Positions 18,399 through 27,109 of a stretch of 37,412 bases of DNA are shown here, one piece after another. The notes beneath the pieces are model-generated. The model did no database searches, was not told the origin of the DNA, and was given only the letters and a program-made list of their open reading frames with translations. The stretch lies in the NCBI GenBank assembly GCA_007124945.1, contig SLED01000352.1:1-37412 (forward strand), read 5' to 3'. Each line of letters opens with the position of its first letter. Within the stretch, counting starts at the first letter, position 1. The DNA comes from Salinibacteraceae bacterium. Its GTDB lineage: Bacteria; Bacteroidota; Rhodothermia; Rhodothermales; Salinibacteraceae. A program made the position numbers and the translations under genes.

Positions 18399-19226
18399 TT
18401 ACTCCTCTGGAGAACTCAGCTGTTTTGATCTTTCAGTAGCAGTTGCAACGGCCTTTATCAGCATGGTGCGCAGACCGTGGCTTTCGAGCTCCGACGTGGC
18501 GGCGATGGCGGTACCACCGGGCGTCGTAACTTCATCGCGAAGTATGGCCGGATGCTTGCCCGTGTCGCGCACCAGTTTGGAGGCTCCGTAAACCGTTTGC
18601 GTCGCGAGCCGGGCGGCGATCGATCGGGGGAGACCCTGCTTCACCCCTGCATCGGTCAACGCTTCGATAAACATAAACACATAGGCCGGTCCGCTTCCGG
18701 AAAGACCTGTGACGGCATCCATAAGATACTCTTCAATCTCTTCTACGCTTCCCACCGCCTCGAACAGCGCTGTGGCGATAGCTCCGTGCTCCGCCTTGCA
18801 GTGAGGACCCAGCGCAATCGCAGTTGCACCGGCGTCGATCATGGCCGGTGTGTTTGGCATTGCCCGCACGATAGGGAGCCGCTGGTCAAACAGTTGGGCG
18901 ATACTGTGCGTGGTGAGCCCGGCTAACACAGAAATGATCAGCGTGCCGGACTGTACGTGTTGTCGGATTTCTTCGATTACCCGCGCTGCTTGCTGGGGTT
19001 TAACGGAAAGTACGATGACGGAAGCGTCCTGGACAGCGCGTTCATTATCCGCGCTCACCTCAATTCCCGGGAAGGCTTCACGTACTTCCTCAAGCCTGTT
19101 TTCGGATTTCCTTGTCGCATGGATTTGCTCGCGCGGGACGTCTTCGCCCTTCAACATACCCGCGATAAGTGCTCTTCCGATACTGCCAGCGCCAATGATC
19201 GCAAAGCGGTGCGTGTGTAAAGCCAT
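18399..19226 (-). CDS. proC: Pyrroline-5-carboxylate reductase
   Basis: This 275-residue enzyme reduces 1-pyrroline-5-carboxylate to proline with NAD(P)H. The N-terminal Rossmann motif is FAIIGAGSIGRALIAGML. VIVLSVKPQQ and VRAMPNTPAMIDAGATAI follow, and the C-terminal helical signature VTGLSGSGPAYVFMFIEAL plus RDEVTTPGGTAIAA is complete. It lies inside the his operon, three bases after hisB and five before hisH, an unusual place for a proline gene. The tight spacing means it is almost certainly cotranscribed with them. Confidence 0.96.
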   Translation of the reverse strand: MALHTHRFAIIGAGSIGRALIAGMLKGEDVPREQIHATRKSENRLEEVREAFPGIEVSADNERAVQDASVIVLSVKPQQAARVIEEIRQHVQSGTLIISVLAGLTTHSIAQLFDQRLPIVRAMPNTPAMIDAGATAIALGPHCKAEHGAIATALFEAVGSVEEIEEYLMDAVTGLSGSGPAYVFMFIEALTDAGVKQGLPRSIAARLATQTVYGASKLVRDTGKHPAILRDEVTTPGGTAIAATSELESHGLRTMLIKAVATATERSKQLSSPEE

Positions 19227-19229
19227 ATG

Positions 19230-19853
19230 TTAGAGTTTTCCTTTCGTGGTGGGAAGCCCATCGTACGATGCATCACGGGCCACGGCCACGCGCAAGGCGC
19301 GGGCTGCGGCCTTGAACAGTGCCTCCACCTTGTGATGGGTGTTTCGGCCATGGAGTACCGAGAGGTGAAGGTTGCACTGCGCCTGCTCTGCCAGCGAGTA
19401 CCAGAAATGCTCGACCATTTCTGTTGACAGATCGCCAACTGTGGGTCTCTCAAATGTGGCGTCGAAATGGAGGTAGAAGCGCCCGGAAAGATCAAACACG
19501 GCCCGCGCCAGCACCTCATCCATCGGCACGTAGGCAGAGCCATACCGCTGAATATGCGCTTTGTCGCCGAGTGCTTCTGAGATTGCCTGCCCAAGCGCTA
19601 TCCCGACATCTTCAACCGTATGATGATCATCTACTTGTAGATCGCCTGAGCAAGAAATCTTTAGGTCGAACTGTCCATGCCGTGCAAACAGGTCCAGCAT
19701 GTGATCAAGAAAGCCGACCCCCGTGTCGTTGGAATACGTGCCCGTACCATCAAGCGATAATTCCACCGTTACGTCGGTTTCGTTGGTCGTGCGACGAAGT
19801 GATGCGGTGCGGGGAGAGAAGTCGGACGCTGGCTGGGTTGTGGTATCAGACAT
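19230..19853 (-). CDS. hisB: Imidazoleglycerol-phosphate dehydratase
   Basis: This 207-residue manganese enzyme dehydrates imidazole glycerol phosphate to imidazole acetol phosphate. Both metal-binding motifs are present: VDDHHTVEDVG in the first half and NTHHKVEALFKA in the second. FLDHMLDLFARHGQFDL is also typical. It is monofunctional; the N-terminal histidinol-phosphatase domain of the enterobacterial HisB is absent. It is the first gene of the minus-strand his/proC cluster, diverging from metG. In the 158-base gap a TTGACA reads toward hisB at 19937-19932, but no convincing -10 accompanies it, and I see no His-rich leader peptide. Confidence 0.96.
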   Translation of the reverse strand: MSDTTTQPASDFSPRTASLRRTTNETDVTVELSLDGTGTYSNDTGVGFLDHMLDLFARHGQFDLKISCSGDLQVDDHHTVEDVGIALGQAISEALGDKAHIQRYGSAYVPMDEVLARAVFDLSGRFYLHFDATFERPTVGDLSTEMVEHFWYSLAEQAQCNLHLSVLHGRNTHHKVEALFKAAARALRVAVARDASYDGLPTTKGKL

Positions 19854-20011
19854 GCGGATGGGGTGCGCGGGAAATGAATAGCGGGTGCTTCATCAGAAAC
19901 GAAAGGTAGAACAACGCTAAAAAGCTGCCGTTGTCAATACGCTTTTGTACGTTTTGTTCGCCGTACAGCAACGGCACCTGTCATCGCTCTGCCTTACAAC
20001 AATCCCGCCCT

Positions 20012-22123
20012 ATGGCCACCAAGGACCCCGCCCGCGTACTCATCACCGCAGCACTTCCCTACGCAAATGGTCCTATTCACATCGGCCACCTCGCGGGGGC
20101 CTATCTGCCGGCCGACCTGTACGCCCGGTATCAACGCCTGCAGGGACGGGATGTAGCATTCATCTGTGGGTCGGACGAAATGGGCGTGGCCATTATGATG
20201 CGTTCGTTGAAGGAGGACACCACACCGCAGGAGATCGTCGATCGCTATCATCCGATGATTAAGGAGAGCTTTGATCAGTTCGGAATGAGCTTCGACTACT
20301 ACGGGCGAACCACCTCCGAGGTACACCGCGAAACGAGTCAGGATTTTTTCCGGACGCTCGCGAAGAAGAATGCTTTCAAACTCTCTACAGACGAGCAGCT
20401 TTATGACCCGGAGGCGGAGATGTTTTTGGCAGACCGATTCGTACGCGGGACCTGTCCTGTCTGCGGTTATGAAGAGGCCTACGGTGATCAGTGTGAGAAG
20501 TGTGGATCCTCCCTGAGTCCAACGGAGCTTATCGAACCTCGCAGTGCACTTACAGACGCCACCCCCGTTCTCCGCGAGACGACGCACTGGTACCTGCCCC
20601 TGGGAGATCTTCAGCCAGAGCTGGAAGCGTGGATTGATACGCGAGAAGGATGGAAGCCCAATGTGAAAGGGCAAGTGAAAAGCTGGTTTACGGAGGGCCT
20701 GCGTGACCGCGCAATCACGCGCGACGTTGCGTGGGGAGTGCCCGTACCGGAGGATGTGGCCGACGAAGCAGGTGTCGATGGCAAGGGAAAGGTTATTTAC
20801 GTCTGGTTTGATGCGCCAATTGGCTACATTTCGGCCACCAAAGAATGGGCCGCACAAACCGGGGCGCCCGAGCGCTGGAAGGAGTACTGGCAGCAGGAGG
20901 ACACGCAACTGGTCCACTTTATCGGGAAAGACAACATCGTCTTCCATTGCCTCATGTTTCCGGCCATGCTGATGGAGCACGGCAAATACGTGTTGCCTGA
21001 GAACGTGCCGGCAAATGAGTTCCTGAACCTCGAAGGAGAGAAGCTTTCAACGAGCCGAGGATGGGCGGTCTGGCTTCACGAGTATCTCGAAGAATTTCCA
21101 GCCGACCTGCTTCGCTATGCGCTTGCTGCCACGCTCCCCGAAACCAAGGACGCGGATTTCAGCTGGACTGACTTCCAGACACGCGTCAATTCAGAGTTGG
21201 CTGATGTGCTCGGCAATTTCGTCAATCGCACCATGACGTTTGCGCATCGCTTCTTTGATGGGCAAGTGCCGCCACTGAAACAGGTAAATGAGGAAGAGCA
21301 GGCCGTACTGAATGCGCTTGAGGAGGCGCCGGCACGCATTGCACAGGCGTACGAGGCATATCGCATGCGCGAGGCAGTTTTTGAGACGATGCAGGTAGCC
21401 CGGCTCGGGAACAAGTTTTTCAACGACACGGAGCCGTGGCATACGCGCAAAACAGAGCCGCAGCGTGCTGCAAACACGATTCACATTTGCCTGCAACTGT
21501 GTGCGGCGCTGGGTGTGTTGCTCGACCCGGTAGTGCCCGATAGTGCCAGAAAACTCAGGTCCATGCTGCACCTCACGGATGTGCGGAGTGGGGAGCCGGA
21601 GACAGCGCCGTCAGAGCGCGGATGGATGGAAGCTGGTTCTGCACTGCTCCAAGAAGGACACGAGGTGGGAGAAGCTGTTATCCTCTTTTCCAAGCTCGAA
21701 GACGACCGAATTAAAAAACAGATCGATAAACTAAACAAAAGAGCCGAAGAGGCTATGGAATCAGCAGTTGATGAGAAGCAGAAGGCTTACGAACAAGCAA
21801 AGGAGCAAATTGAGTACGACGACTTTGTCAAGATGGACCTGCGCGTCGGTACCGTGACACTTGCCGAACCCGTCCCCAAGGCTGACAAGCTGTTGCGCCT
21901 GGAGGTGGATCTGGGCTATGAAGAGCGGCAGGTAGTCGCCGGCATAGCCGAGCACATGGAGCCGGAGGAGATTCAGGGCAAGAAGGTGGTGGTTGTAGCG
22001 AATCTCAAGCCTCGCAAACTGTTTGGTTTAGAGAGCCAGGGTATGGTGCTCATGTCGGAGGATCGCGACGGCGCCTTGCGGGTGATTACCACTGCGGGCG
22101 AAAACGGAGCGGTAGTGCGGTAA
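20012..22123 (+). CDS. metG: Methionyl-tRNA synthetase
   Basis: This 703-residue class I synthetase charges tRNA-Met. HIGH is at 23-26 within NGPIHIGHLAG, and the KMSKS element occurs as the variant EKLSTSRGW. A zinc knuckle of two CxxC pairs (CPVC and CEKC) lies in the connective domain. The anticodon-binding helical domain follows, then a charged coiled linker (IKKQIDKLNKRAEEAME). The C-terminal ~105 residues are an EMAPII/Trbp111-type tRNA-binding domain (DDFVKMDLRVGTV to SQGMVLMSED) that also mediates dimerisation in homologues. The start is at the ATG before ATKDPARVLITAALPYANG; the 27 upstream codons are not typical of MetRS. Confidence 0.97.
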   Translation: MATKDPARVLITAALPYANGPIHIGHLAGAYLPADLYARYQRLQGRDVAFICGSDEMGVAIMMRSLKEDTTPQEIVDRYHPMIKESFDQFGMSFDYYGRTTSEVHRETSQDFFRTLAKKNAFKLSTDEQLYDPEAEMFLADRFVRGTCPVCGYEEAYGDQCEKCGSSLSPTELIEPRSALTDATPVLRETTHWYLPLGDLQPELEAWIDTREGWKPNVKGQVKSWFTEGLRDRAITRDVAWGVPVPEDVADEAGVDGKGKVIYVWFDAPIGYISATKEWAAQTGAPERWKEYWQQEDTQLVHFIGKDNIVFHCLMFPAMLMEHGKYVLPENVPANEFLNLEGEKLSTSRGWAVWLHEYLEEFPADLLRYALAATLPETKDADFSWTDFQTRVNSELADVLGNFVNRTMTFAHRFFDGQVPPLKQVNEEEQAVLNALEEAPARIAQAYEAYRMREAVFETMQVARLGNKFFNDTEPWHTRKTEPQRAANTIHICLQLCAALGVLLDPVVPDSARKLRSMLHLTDVRSGEPETAPSERGWMEAGSALLQEGHEVGEAVILFSKLEDDRIKKQIDKLNKRAEEAMESAVDEKQKAYEQAKEQIEYDDFVKMDLRVGTVTLAEPVPKADKLLRLEVDLGYEERQVVAGIAEHMEPEEIQGKKVVVVANLKPRKLFGLESQGMVLMSEDRDGALRVITTAGENGAVVR

Positions 22124-22209
22124 GTGTATTTAGCCTTGCTCAGGGAACAGCCAGAAAAAGCAGCGTGTTTTTGTTGATTGCCTTCTAACTGTAAGCCACT
22201 GTCACACGT

Positions 22210-23304
22210 ATGAATATCGGCCCGATAGACTTTGGGGAGAAACCCATTTTCCTGGCTCCGATGGAGGATGTCAGCGATCCGCCGTTTCGCATGCTGTGCA
22301 AGCGGTTCGGCGCAGATATGATGTATACGGAGTTTATCTCGTCCGGAGGGCTGGTTCACGATGCGGATGACTGCCTGCAGAAGCTCGATATCTACGATGA
22401 AGAACGCCCTGTAGGGATACAGATTTTTGGAGGTAACATAGAGCAGGTGCGGGCTGCGACACCGATTGTGGATCGTATCGGGCCTGATCTTATCGACATC
22501 AATTTCGGGTGTCCGGTCCGTCGGGTCGTCTGTAAGGATGGGGGTGCTGGTATCCTCCGTAATCTTCCGAAGATGGAGCGTATCACGCGTGCGGTAGTGG
22601 AAGAAGCCACGCGCCCGGTAACGGTGAAGACGCGACTGGGATGGAACGATCAGTCCATCCAGATTCTGGATGTGGCCCGCATGCTGGAAGACTGCGGAAT
22701 TCAGGCGCTTGCCGTTCACGCTCGCACACGGTCCCAGATGTACAAGGGAGAAGCACGGTGGCACTGGCTGCGCCGGTTGAAAGAGGAGGGAGTGCAAAAT
22801 ATTCCGCTTATCGGAAACGGTGATGCCACCTCACCCGAACTTATCGAGAAAATGTTCGACGAAACCGGGGTGGATGCTGTTATGATCGGGCGGGGTGCGA
22901 TCGGCAACCCGTGGATCTTCCGAGATGCCAAGATCTACCGTGAAACGGGTGAGGTGCCACCGCCACCCACATGGGAAGAACGCATCAGCATCGTGGCGGA
23001 GCACTTGACGCTCAAGTGTGAATGGCTTGGCGAGCGTACGGGCGTTCTTGAGATGCGACGCATGTATAGCGGGTATTTCAAGGGCTTCAGGAATGCCAGC
23101 AAGCTGCGCCATCTGCTGATGCAGGAGGAGGAGAAGGACCGCGTGCTGGAGGTCTTGATGAACTTTGATCAGCATCAGGCCGACACGCAAGTAACCGTTC
23201 CGGCCAAACGAGCAGCGAAGAAGGCCATTCCGGCGGCGGTACAGGCCAAGCTACCCACGCCTTCGCGCAAGAAAAAGAAGCCGAAAGCTACCTCAACAGC
23301 TTAG
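22210..23304 (+). CDS. dusB: tRNA-dihydrouridine synthase (DusB-like)
   Basis: This 364-residue flavin enzyme reduces specific uridines of tRNA to dihydrouridine. The TIM barrel starts IFLAPMEDVSDPPFRML. The catalytic Cys108 lies in FGCPVRRVVCKDGGAG, and FMN-phosphate contacts are in IPLIGNGDATSPEL and DAVMIGRGAIGNPWIF. RTRSQMYKGEARW is the RNA-proximal signature. The final ~35 residues are Lys/Ala/Pro-rich (PAKRAAKKA and SRKKKKPK) and probably a disordered, RNA-binding tail not seen in standard DusB. Its stop overlaps the stop of the convergent DUF445 gene by four bases. It follows metG after 86 bases. The exact Dus subtype is inferred. Confidence 0.93.
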   Translation: MNIGPIDFGEKPIFLAPMEDVSDPPFRMLCKRFGADMMYTEFISSGGLVHDADDCLQKLDIYDEERPVGIQIFGGNIEQVRAATPIVDRIGPDLIDINFGCPVRRVVCKDGGAGILRNLPKMERITRAVVEEATRPVTVKTRLGWNDQSIQILDVARMLEDCGIQALAVHARTRSQMYKGEARWHWLRRLKEEGVQNIPLIGNGDATSPELIEKMFDETGVDAVMIGRGAIGNPWIFRDAKIYRETGEVPPPPTWEERISIVAEHLTLKCEWLGERTGVLEMRRMYSGYFKGFRNASKLRHLLMQEEEKDRVLEVLMNFDQHQADTQVTVPAKRAAKKAIPAAVQAKLPTPSRKKKKPKATSTA

Positions 23305-24512
23305 GCCGCGGTGCGCTGCGTGCGGAAGAGAAGCTCGTCGAGCCCGAGCACAATGCTGGCTACCACCGCGAAGAGTCCCAGAGCAAATACCGGCTGCCAG
23401 ATTACGAGCCCACCAAGGCAGCCCAGGACGCTCCCGAGGTACTTGATGTAGTTCAGTTGCTCGTTGGTCGTGCGCCAGAGCAGATCCTCAAGCTCCCGCT
23501 CATCGTAGGCCTGCAGCTTGCGCATGACCATATCGTAGACGTCAAGCTGCTCTACGAACCGGAGGATGGCTTTCGTCGCTACCTCCTCAATCTTGTCCGA
23601 TCGTTCCTCAAGCTCGTGCGGTAGCCGATCGAGAAGCGTATCGAGTCCTTCCAGCGCAGTATCGAGCGAATGGGGGAGCTCCTGCACCGCCTGATCGATG
23701 CGCCGCTGAAAGTCGTCCTCGTTTAGAAAGCGGTAGGTCCGCAGCGCAAACCCGCCCAGACCGGTGCCTGCGTACTGGTGCATCTTTTCCACGGTAAAGT
23801 CCGTGATGCGGTCGCGGACGTCCTTGCGCCGAAGCAGCTGGTGGGCATAGGATGTGGTGACTTGCTTCAGTTCCGCCCGAAAGTCCGGGTCGCGGGTTAC
23901 ATCAGTGACCATCTGGACGCCGAGCTCGCGGTAACGGGGAATGATGCCGCTTTCGTGAACCTTCTGCTTGATTACCTCCTCATTAAGAAGGTCGTTTGCG
24001 ACCGCCTGGGCAAGGCGAAACGCGATGCGATCGCGTTGTGCTGGTACGAGCCCCTGCCCGAGAATGGGCCGCTGCTGCCTCGGTTGAAAGAGCATTGTGA
24101 TGGCCAGCCAGTTGGTCAGGAATCCGATCAACCCGCTCACGGCCACAATACGAAGCAGGCCCTCCAGCGGATACGTCCAGCCAAAGAAGGGAAGAACGAG
24201 CCCGTTGAAGTCCCAGGCGAACGATCCAAGAAAGGCAGCGAAGAGCAAAAAAGGAACGGCTCGGAGGATGGGTAGCACCCAGCGATAGCTTCCACTGCTA
24301 CGAGGAGGCTCCGGATATCCGGCGTCCGGACGGACGGGAGGCGGTCGATGCCGTTCAAGATAGCGGGCGAACAGCTTTTGAAAAGCACGAGCCGATGGGC
24401 CTGCCCCCCCAGTAGAGTCAGAATCGCGTTGCGGATCCGCAGCAGGAGCATCATCAAAATCAGCTACGGTGTCCCAGCCGTTTACATCGCGCTTGTTGGA
24501 GGGTCGATCCAT
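23301..24512 (-). CDS. DUF445-family membrane protein
   Basis: This 403-residue protein matches the DUF445 (YheB/UPF0754) family by the signature GFLTNWLAITMLFQPRQQRP followed by GQGLVPAQRDRIAFRLAQAV. Residues 1-75 are polar, Pro/Asp-rich and probably disordered in the cytoplasm. Membrane spans are likely at about 78-100 and 118-141, with a third near 368-393. Between them lies a long charged helical region. The family's biochemical role is unknown. It is the last gene of the mlaE-mlaF-mlaD cluster, 72 bases after mlaD, with a hairpin in that gap, so a function at the envelope alongside lipid transport is plausible but unproven. Confidence 0.8.
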   Translation of the reverse strand: MDRPSNKRDVNGWDTVADFDDAPAADPQRDSDSTGGAGPSARAFQKLFARYLERHRPPPVRPDAGYPEPPRSSGSYRWVLPILRAVPFLLFAAFLGSFAWDFNGLVLPFFGWTYPLEGLLRIVAVSGLIGFLTNWLAITMLFQPRQQRPILGQGLVPAQRDRIAFRLAQAVANDLLNEEVIKQKVHESGIIPRYRELGVQMVTDVTRDPDFRAELKQVTTSYAHQLLRRKDVRDRITDFTVEKMHQYAGTGLGGFALRTYRFLNEDDFQRRIDQAVQELPHSLDTALEGLDTLLDRLPHELEERSDKIEEVATKAILRFVEQLDVYDMVMRKLQAYDERELEDLLWRTTNEQLNYIKYLGSVLGCLGGLVIWQPVFALGLFAVVASIVLGLDELLFRTQRTAA

Positions 24513-24547
24513 TAAAATAACTGAGCACCTGCCAGAGCAGCCCCAAT

Positions 24548-24579
24548 GCAGAAGGTCATCAATCGCATAGGACCTCTGC
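24548..24579 (-). repeat. Intercistronic hairpin after mlaD
   Basis: On the minus strand GCAGAGGTC (24579-24571) pairs with GACCTTCTGC (24557-24548) with one bulged base around a 13-base loop, starting five bases after the mlaD stop. No U run follows, so it is not a standard terminator; it may set the 3' end of the mla message or lower DUF445 expression. Confidence 0.4.
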
Positions 24580-24584
24580 GGATG

Positions 24585-25514
24585 CTAAAAGATATCGATT
24601 AGCTTCAGCTCTTTGAGATACCGGCGGGGGTTTTGTTGGAAGTCGTCAATAAGCTCGTGTAACCGCACCACCGTCGAGTCCATCCTGTGATATAGTTGCG
24701 GATCGTTCACGAGGAGGCCAAGCGTGCCCTCACCCGATTCAATCTGTTCCAAAATATTGTCCAGTCGGTCTGTAGAGCGTTCTACCGAGTCAAGATTGCT
24801 GTCGAGTCGCTTTATCAGGTGTTGCACATCCTGGAGGGTAGCTTCGATCTCATCTTCACTGCCTTCGGCAATACGGTTGAGCGATCCCGTAAGATGCGCT
24901 ACGCTGTCAAGCGTAGCAGCCAGGCGTTGCTGTTCCTCCCGAAGCACGCGGTTTACCTGGTCGGAGGTGCGCTCCACCGACTGAAGCGTTTTGCGGAAAT
25001 CACTATCGGGTTCTTCCAGCAAGCGCGACACGCTGCTCATGGTAGAGGTCATGCCAATCATCAGACTGTCGGCACGGTTGACCAGTGCCGGGGCCCTATC
25101 GGCTATGTCACCGAAAAAGTCTTCTTCGTGACTCGGCACCAGACCACCACGCGGTATCCGTTCATTGTCGGCCGGGCCGAGTGAGAGGTCAAGCTTTACA
25201 TCGCCGATAGCGCTGAATCCGGTAATGCTGGCTGATGAACCTTCCGTTATCCGAATTCGCTGCTCAACATAGAAATCGACACGCACCTGGCGCTCGTCTG
25301 CGTCATACCCAACGCGTCTAACTGCACCCACGGAGACTCCATTTACCCGCACGGGGCTTCCAGAGGTAATGCCGGCTGCGTTCTCAACAAGTGAATAGTA
25401 GGAGTCCGTTGTTTCGAAAAGCGGAAGGTCCTGGAAATATCGCAAACCGAGCACAAACACGAGCGCGGCAACCACCAGGGCCAGTCCAACTTTCAGTTCG
25501 TCAGAATATTTCAC
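24585..25514 (-). CDS. mlaD: MlaD-like MCE-domain lipid-transport protein
   Basis: This 309-residue protein is the periplasmic substrate-binding part of a Mla-type phospholipid transporter. One membrane anchor (about 8-25) is followed by a single MCE domain (about 38-118), with GSPVRVNGVSVGAV and ITGFSAIGDVKLDL. A long helical region (about 140-270) carries a GEGTLGLLVNDPQLY signature, and the end DDFQQNPRRYLKELKLIDIF is typical of non-proteobacterial MlaD-like proteins. It is much longer than E. coli MlaD (about 183 residues), the extra part being helical and possibly forming a tube or scaffold across the periplasm. It lies 21 bases after mlaF. No mlaC or mlaB homologue is nearby. Confidence 0.9.
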   Translation of the reverse strand: MKYSDELKVGLALVVAALVFVLGLRYFQDLPLFETTDSYYSLVENAAGITSGSPVRVNGVSVGAVRRVGYDADERQVRVDFYVEQRIRITEGSSASITGFSAIGDVKLDLSLGPADNERIPRGGLVPSHEEDFFGDIADRAPALVNRADSLMIGMTSTMSSVSRLLEEPDSDFRKTLQSVERTSDQVNRVLREEQQRLAATLDSVAHLTGSLNRIAEGSEDEIEATLQDVQHLIKRLDSNLDSVERSTDRLDNILEQIESGEGTLGLLVNDPQLYHRMDSTVVRLHELIDDFQQNPRRYLKELKLIDIF

Positions 25515-25535
25515 AAGTGACAGGCGTTAGTCAGT

Positions 25536-26297
25536 TTACTTATTAGTGGCGGCAGCAGGTTTGCCAATCTGGTACTCGCTGGCCCGGACGAAGCCGTTCA
25601 GTACGGGGTCCTCGGCTGTGTGAAGTTCGTCGATGGTACCCAACCAGCGGATGCGTTGGTCATGGATGAATGCAGCCCGGTCGGCAATGCTCAGGACCGA
25701 ATGCATGTCATGCGTGACGACGATGCTCGTGATGTTCGATTGCTCGCTGAGGGAGCGTATAAGCTCGTTAATTGTGTTGGATGTTTCCGGATCGAGACCG
25801 GAGGTGGGCTCATCGTAAATGATATACTGCGGCTTGAGCGCAACAGCGCGGGCGAGAGCAACGCGCTTTTTCATGCCGCCAGACAGTTCCGACGGTGCTT
25901 TATCCTCAACACCCTCAAGCTGTACTTCAGCAAGGTTCTCTCTTACACGGGCTCGGACTTCATCCTCGGGGAGCGGGCTAAAGGTGCGAAGGGGAAAGGC
26001 CACGTTGTCGAATACATTCATCGAGTCGAAGAGTGCGCCGCCCTGAAATAGCATCCCGAATCGCTGGCGTAGATCACGCAATTCCTGGTACGATACAGCG
26101 TTAATATCCGTGCCATCTACAATTACTTCTCCCTTGTCCGGTTTAATAAGGCCCATCAGGTGTTTCATCAGCACACTCTTCCCGGACCCGGATTTTCCGA
26201 TAATGGCCAGCGTTTCCTCGTCTTGCACCGTCAGCGAGACGTCCTCGAGTACGCTCAAGGAGCCAAAGCTTTTGTATACGTTTCGGACCTCAATCAT
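25536..26297 (-). CDS. mlaF: MlaF-like ABC transporter ATPase
   Basis: This 253-residue cytoplasmic ATPase powers the Mla-type lipid transporter with MlaE and MlaD. Walker A GKSGSGKS is at 34-41, the Q-loop region is in RFGMLFQGGALFDSM, the ABC signature is LSGGMKKRVALARA, Walker B is YIIYDEPTSGLDP, and the switch His is in IVVTHDM. GGALFDSMNVFDNVAFPL is characteristic of the MlaF/Ttg2A branch. It lies six bases after mlaE and 21 before mlaD, clearly one operon. Confidence 0.95.
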   Translation of the reverse strand: MIEVRNVYKSFGSLSVLEDVSLTVQDEETLAIIGKSGSGKSVLMKHLMGLIKPDKGEVIVDGTDINAVSYQELRDLRQRFGMLFQGGALFDSMNVFDNVAFPLRTFSPLPEDEVRARVRENLAEVQLEGVEDKAPSELSGGMKKRVALARAVALKPQYIIYDEPTSGLDPETSNTINELIRSLSEQSNITSIVVTHDMHSVLSIADRAAFIHDQRIRWLGTIDELHTAEDPVLNGFVRASEYQIGKPAAATNK

Positions 26298-26303
26298 GGC
26301 ACT

Positions 26304-27059
26304 TTAGAGGATAAGGACGGCCAGTGCAAGGTTGGCGAACAGAATATAGACGCAGCTTAATACAGCCGCTTCCGTTGTACTGCGGCCCACACCCTCCGCT
26401 CCGCCGCCCGTGTAATAGCCTTTATAGCAGGCAACAGACGTGATGATGAAGCCAAACACAAACGACTTGATCAGGCCGAAAATGGGGTCGAATGGACTGA
26501 AGAATTGCCGAGCACCTGCTACGAACTCGCCGGCAGAGAGGAAGCCACCATAATGTGCAACGCCTACCCCTCCGCCAATGCCCACACCGGTTGCGGTAAT
26601 ATAGAGTACGGGAAACATGAGTATGCCTGCCATTACGCGCGGGACGATCAGGTAGCCGATAGAATTAAGTCCCATTGCTTCAAGCGCATCAATCTGCTCA
26701 GTAACGCGCATCGTACCCAACTCCGCGGCAATACGCGCTCCGACCCGGCCTGCAAGGATAAAGCCAGTCACCACCGCGCCAAGCTCCAGCACCATGGAGG
26801 GCACGACGATGGATCCAATGATGGACTGGGGAATGAACGGGGACTCCAGCTGATAGGCCGTCTGAACGGTTAACACTGCACCGGAAAACAAGCCAGCCAG
26901 AGCGACAATCGGGATCGAGTCAATCCCTATGCGCACCATCTGCTGGAAGAGATTCTTCTGGTAGATCCCAAACTCTCCCAGCGAACGGAAGGCCTTTGAT
27001 AGCAAAAGGACGTACTGCCCCAGTGCCTCAATCGGACCCAGAATGTGACGTTCCAGCAT
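26304..27059 (-). CDS. mlaE: MlaE-like ABC transporter permease
   Basis: This 251-residue inner-membrane permease is the transmembrane part of the Mla-type system. It has an N-terminal amphipathic stretch and about five hydrophobic spans from residue 40 onward. Family signatures include VGARIAAELGTMRVTEQIDALEAMG and LIVPRVMAGILMFPVL. The ATG at 27059 gives MLERHILG; an in-frame TTG at 27107 would add 16 residues that include a hairpin-forming sequence, and I think it less likely. It is the first gene of the cluster, diverging from radA with about 190 bases between. Confidence 0.93.
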   Translation of the reverse strand: MLERHILGPIEALGQYVLLLSKAFRSLGEFGIYQKNLFQQMVRIGIDSIPIVALAGLFSGAVLTVQTAYQLESPFIPQSIIGSIVVPSMVLELGAVVTGFILAGRVGARIAAELGTMRVTEQIDALEAMGLNSIGYLIVPRVMAGILMFPVLYITATGVGIGGGVGVAHYGGFLSAGEFVAGARQFFSPFDPIFGLIKSFVFGFIITSVACYKGYYTGGGAEGVGRSTTEAAVLSCVYILFANLALAVLIL

Positions 27060-27088
27060 GAAACCGGCGAAAATGCCTGAGAGGTGGT

Positions 27089-27109
27089 TGGTGCACGATC
27101 CGTGCAACC
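27089..27109. repeat. Dyad in the mlaE leader
   Basis: TGCACG (27092-27097) and CGTGCA (27101-27106) are perfect complements around three bases. With one bulged base the stem extends by GGT (27089-27091 region) and ACC (27107-27109 region). It sits 30 to 50 bases before the mlaE ATG, in the mlaE-radA intergenic region, where it could be an operator or a leader hairpin. If the TTG at 27107 were the true start it would be coding. Confidence 0.3.

Noticed and set aside
19854-20011. Possible his leader/attenuator before hisB
   Set aside because: No short His-rich reading frame and no paired terminator/antiterminator stems are visible; only an isolated TTGACA.
19994-20980. 328-codon minus-strand frame within metG
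   Set aside because: Antisense shadow; metG motifs are complete on the plus strand.
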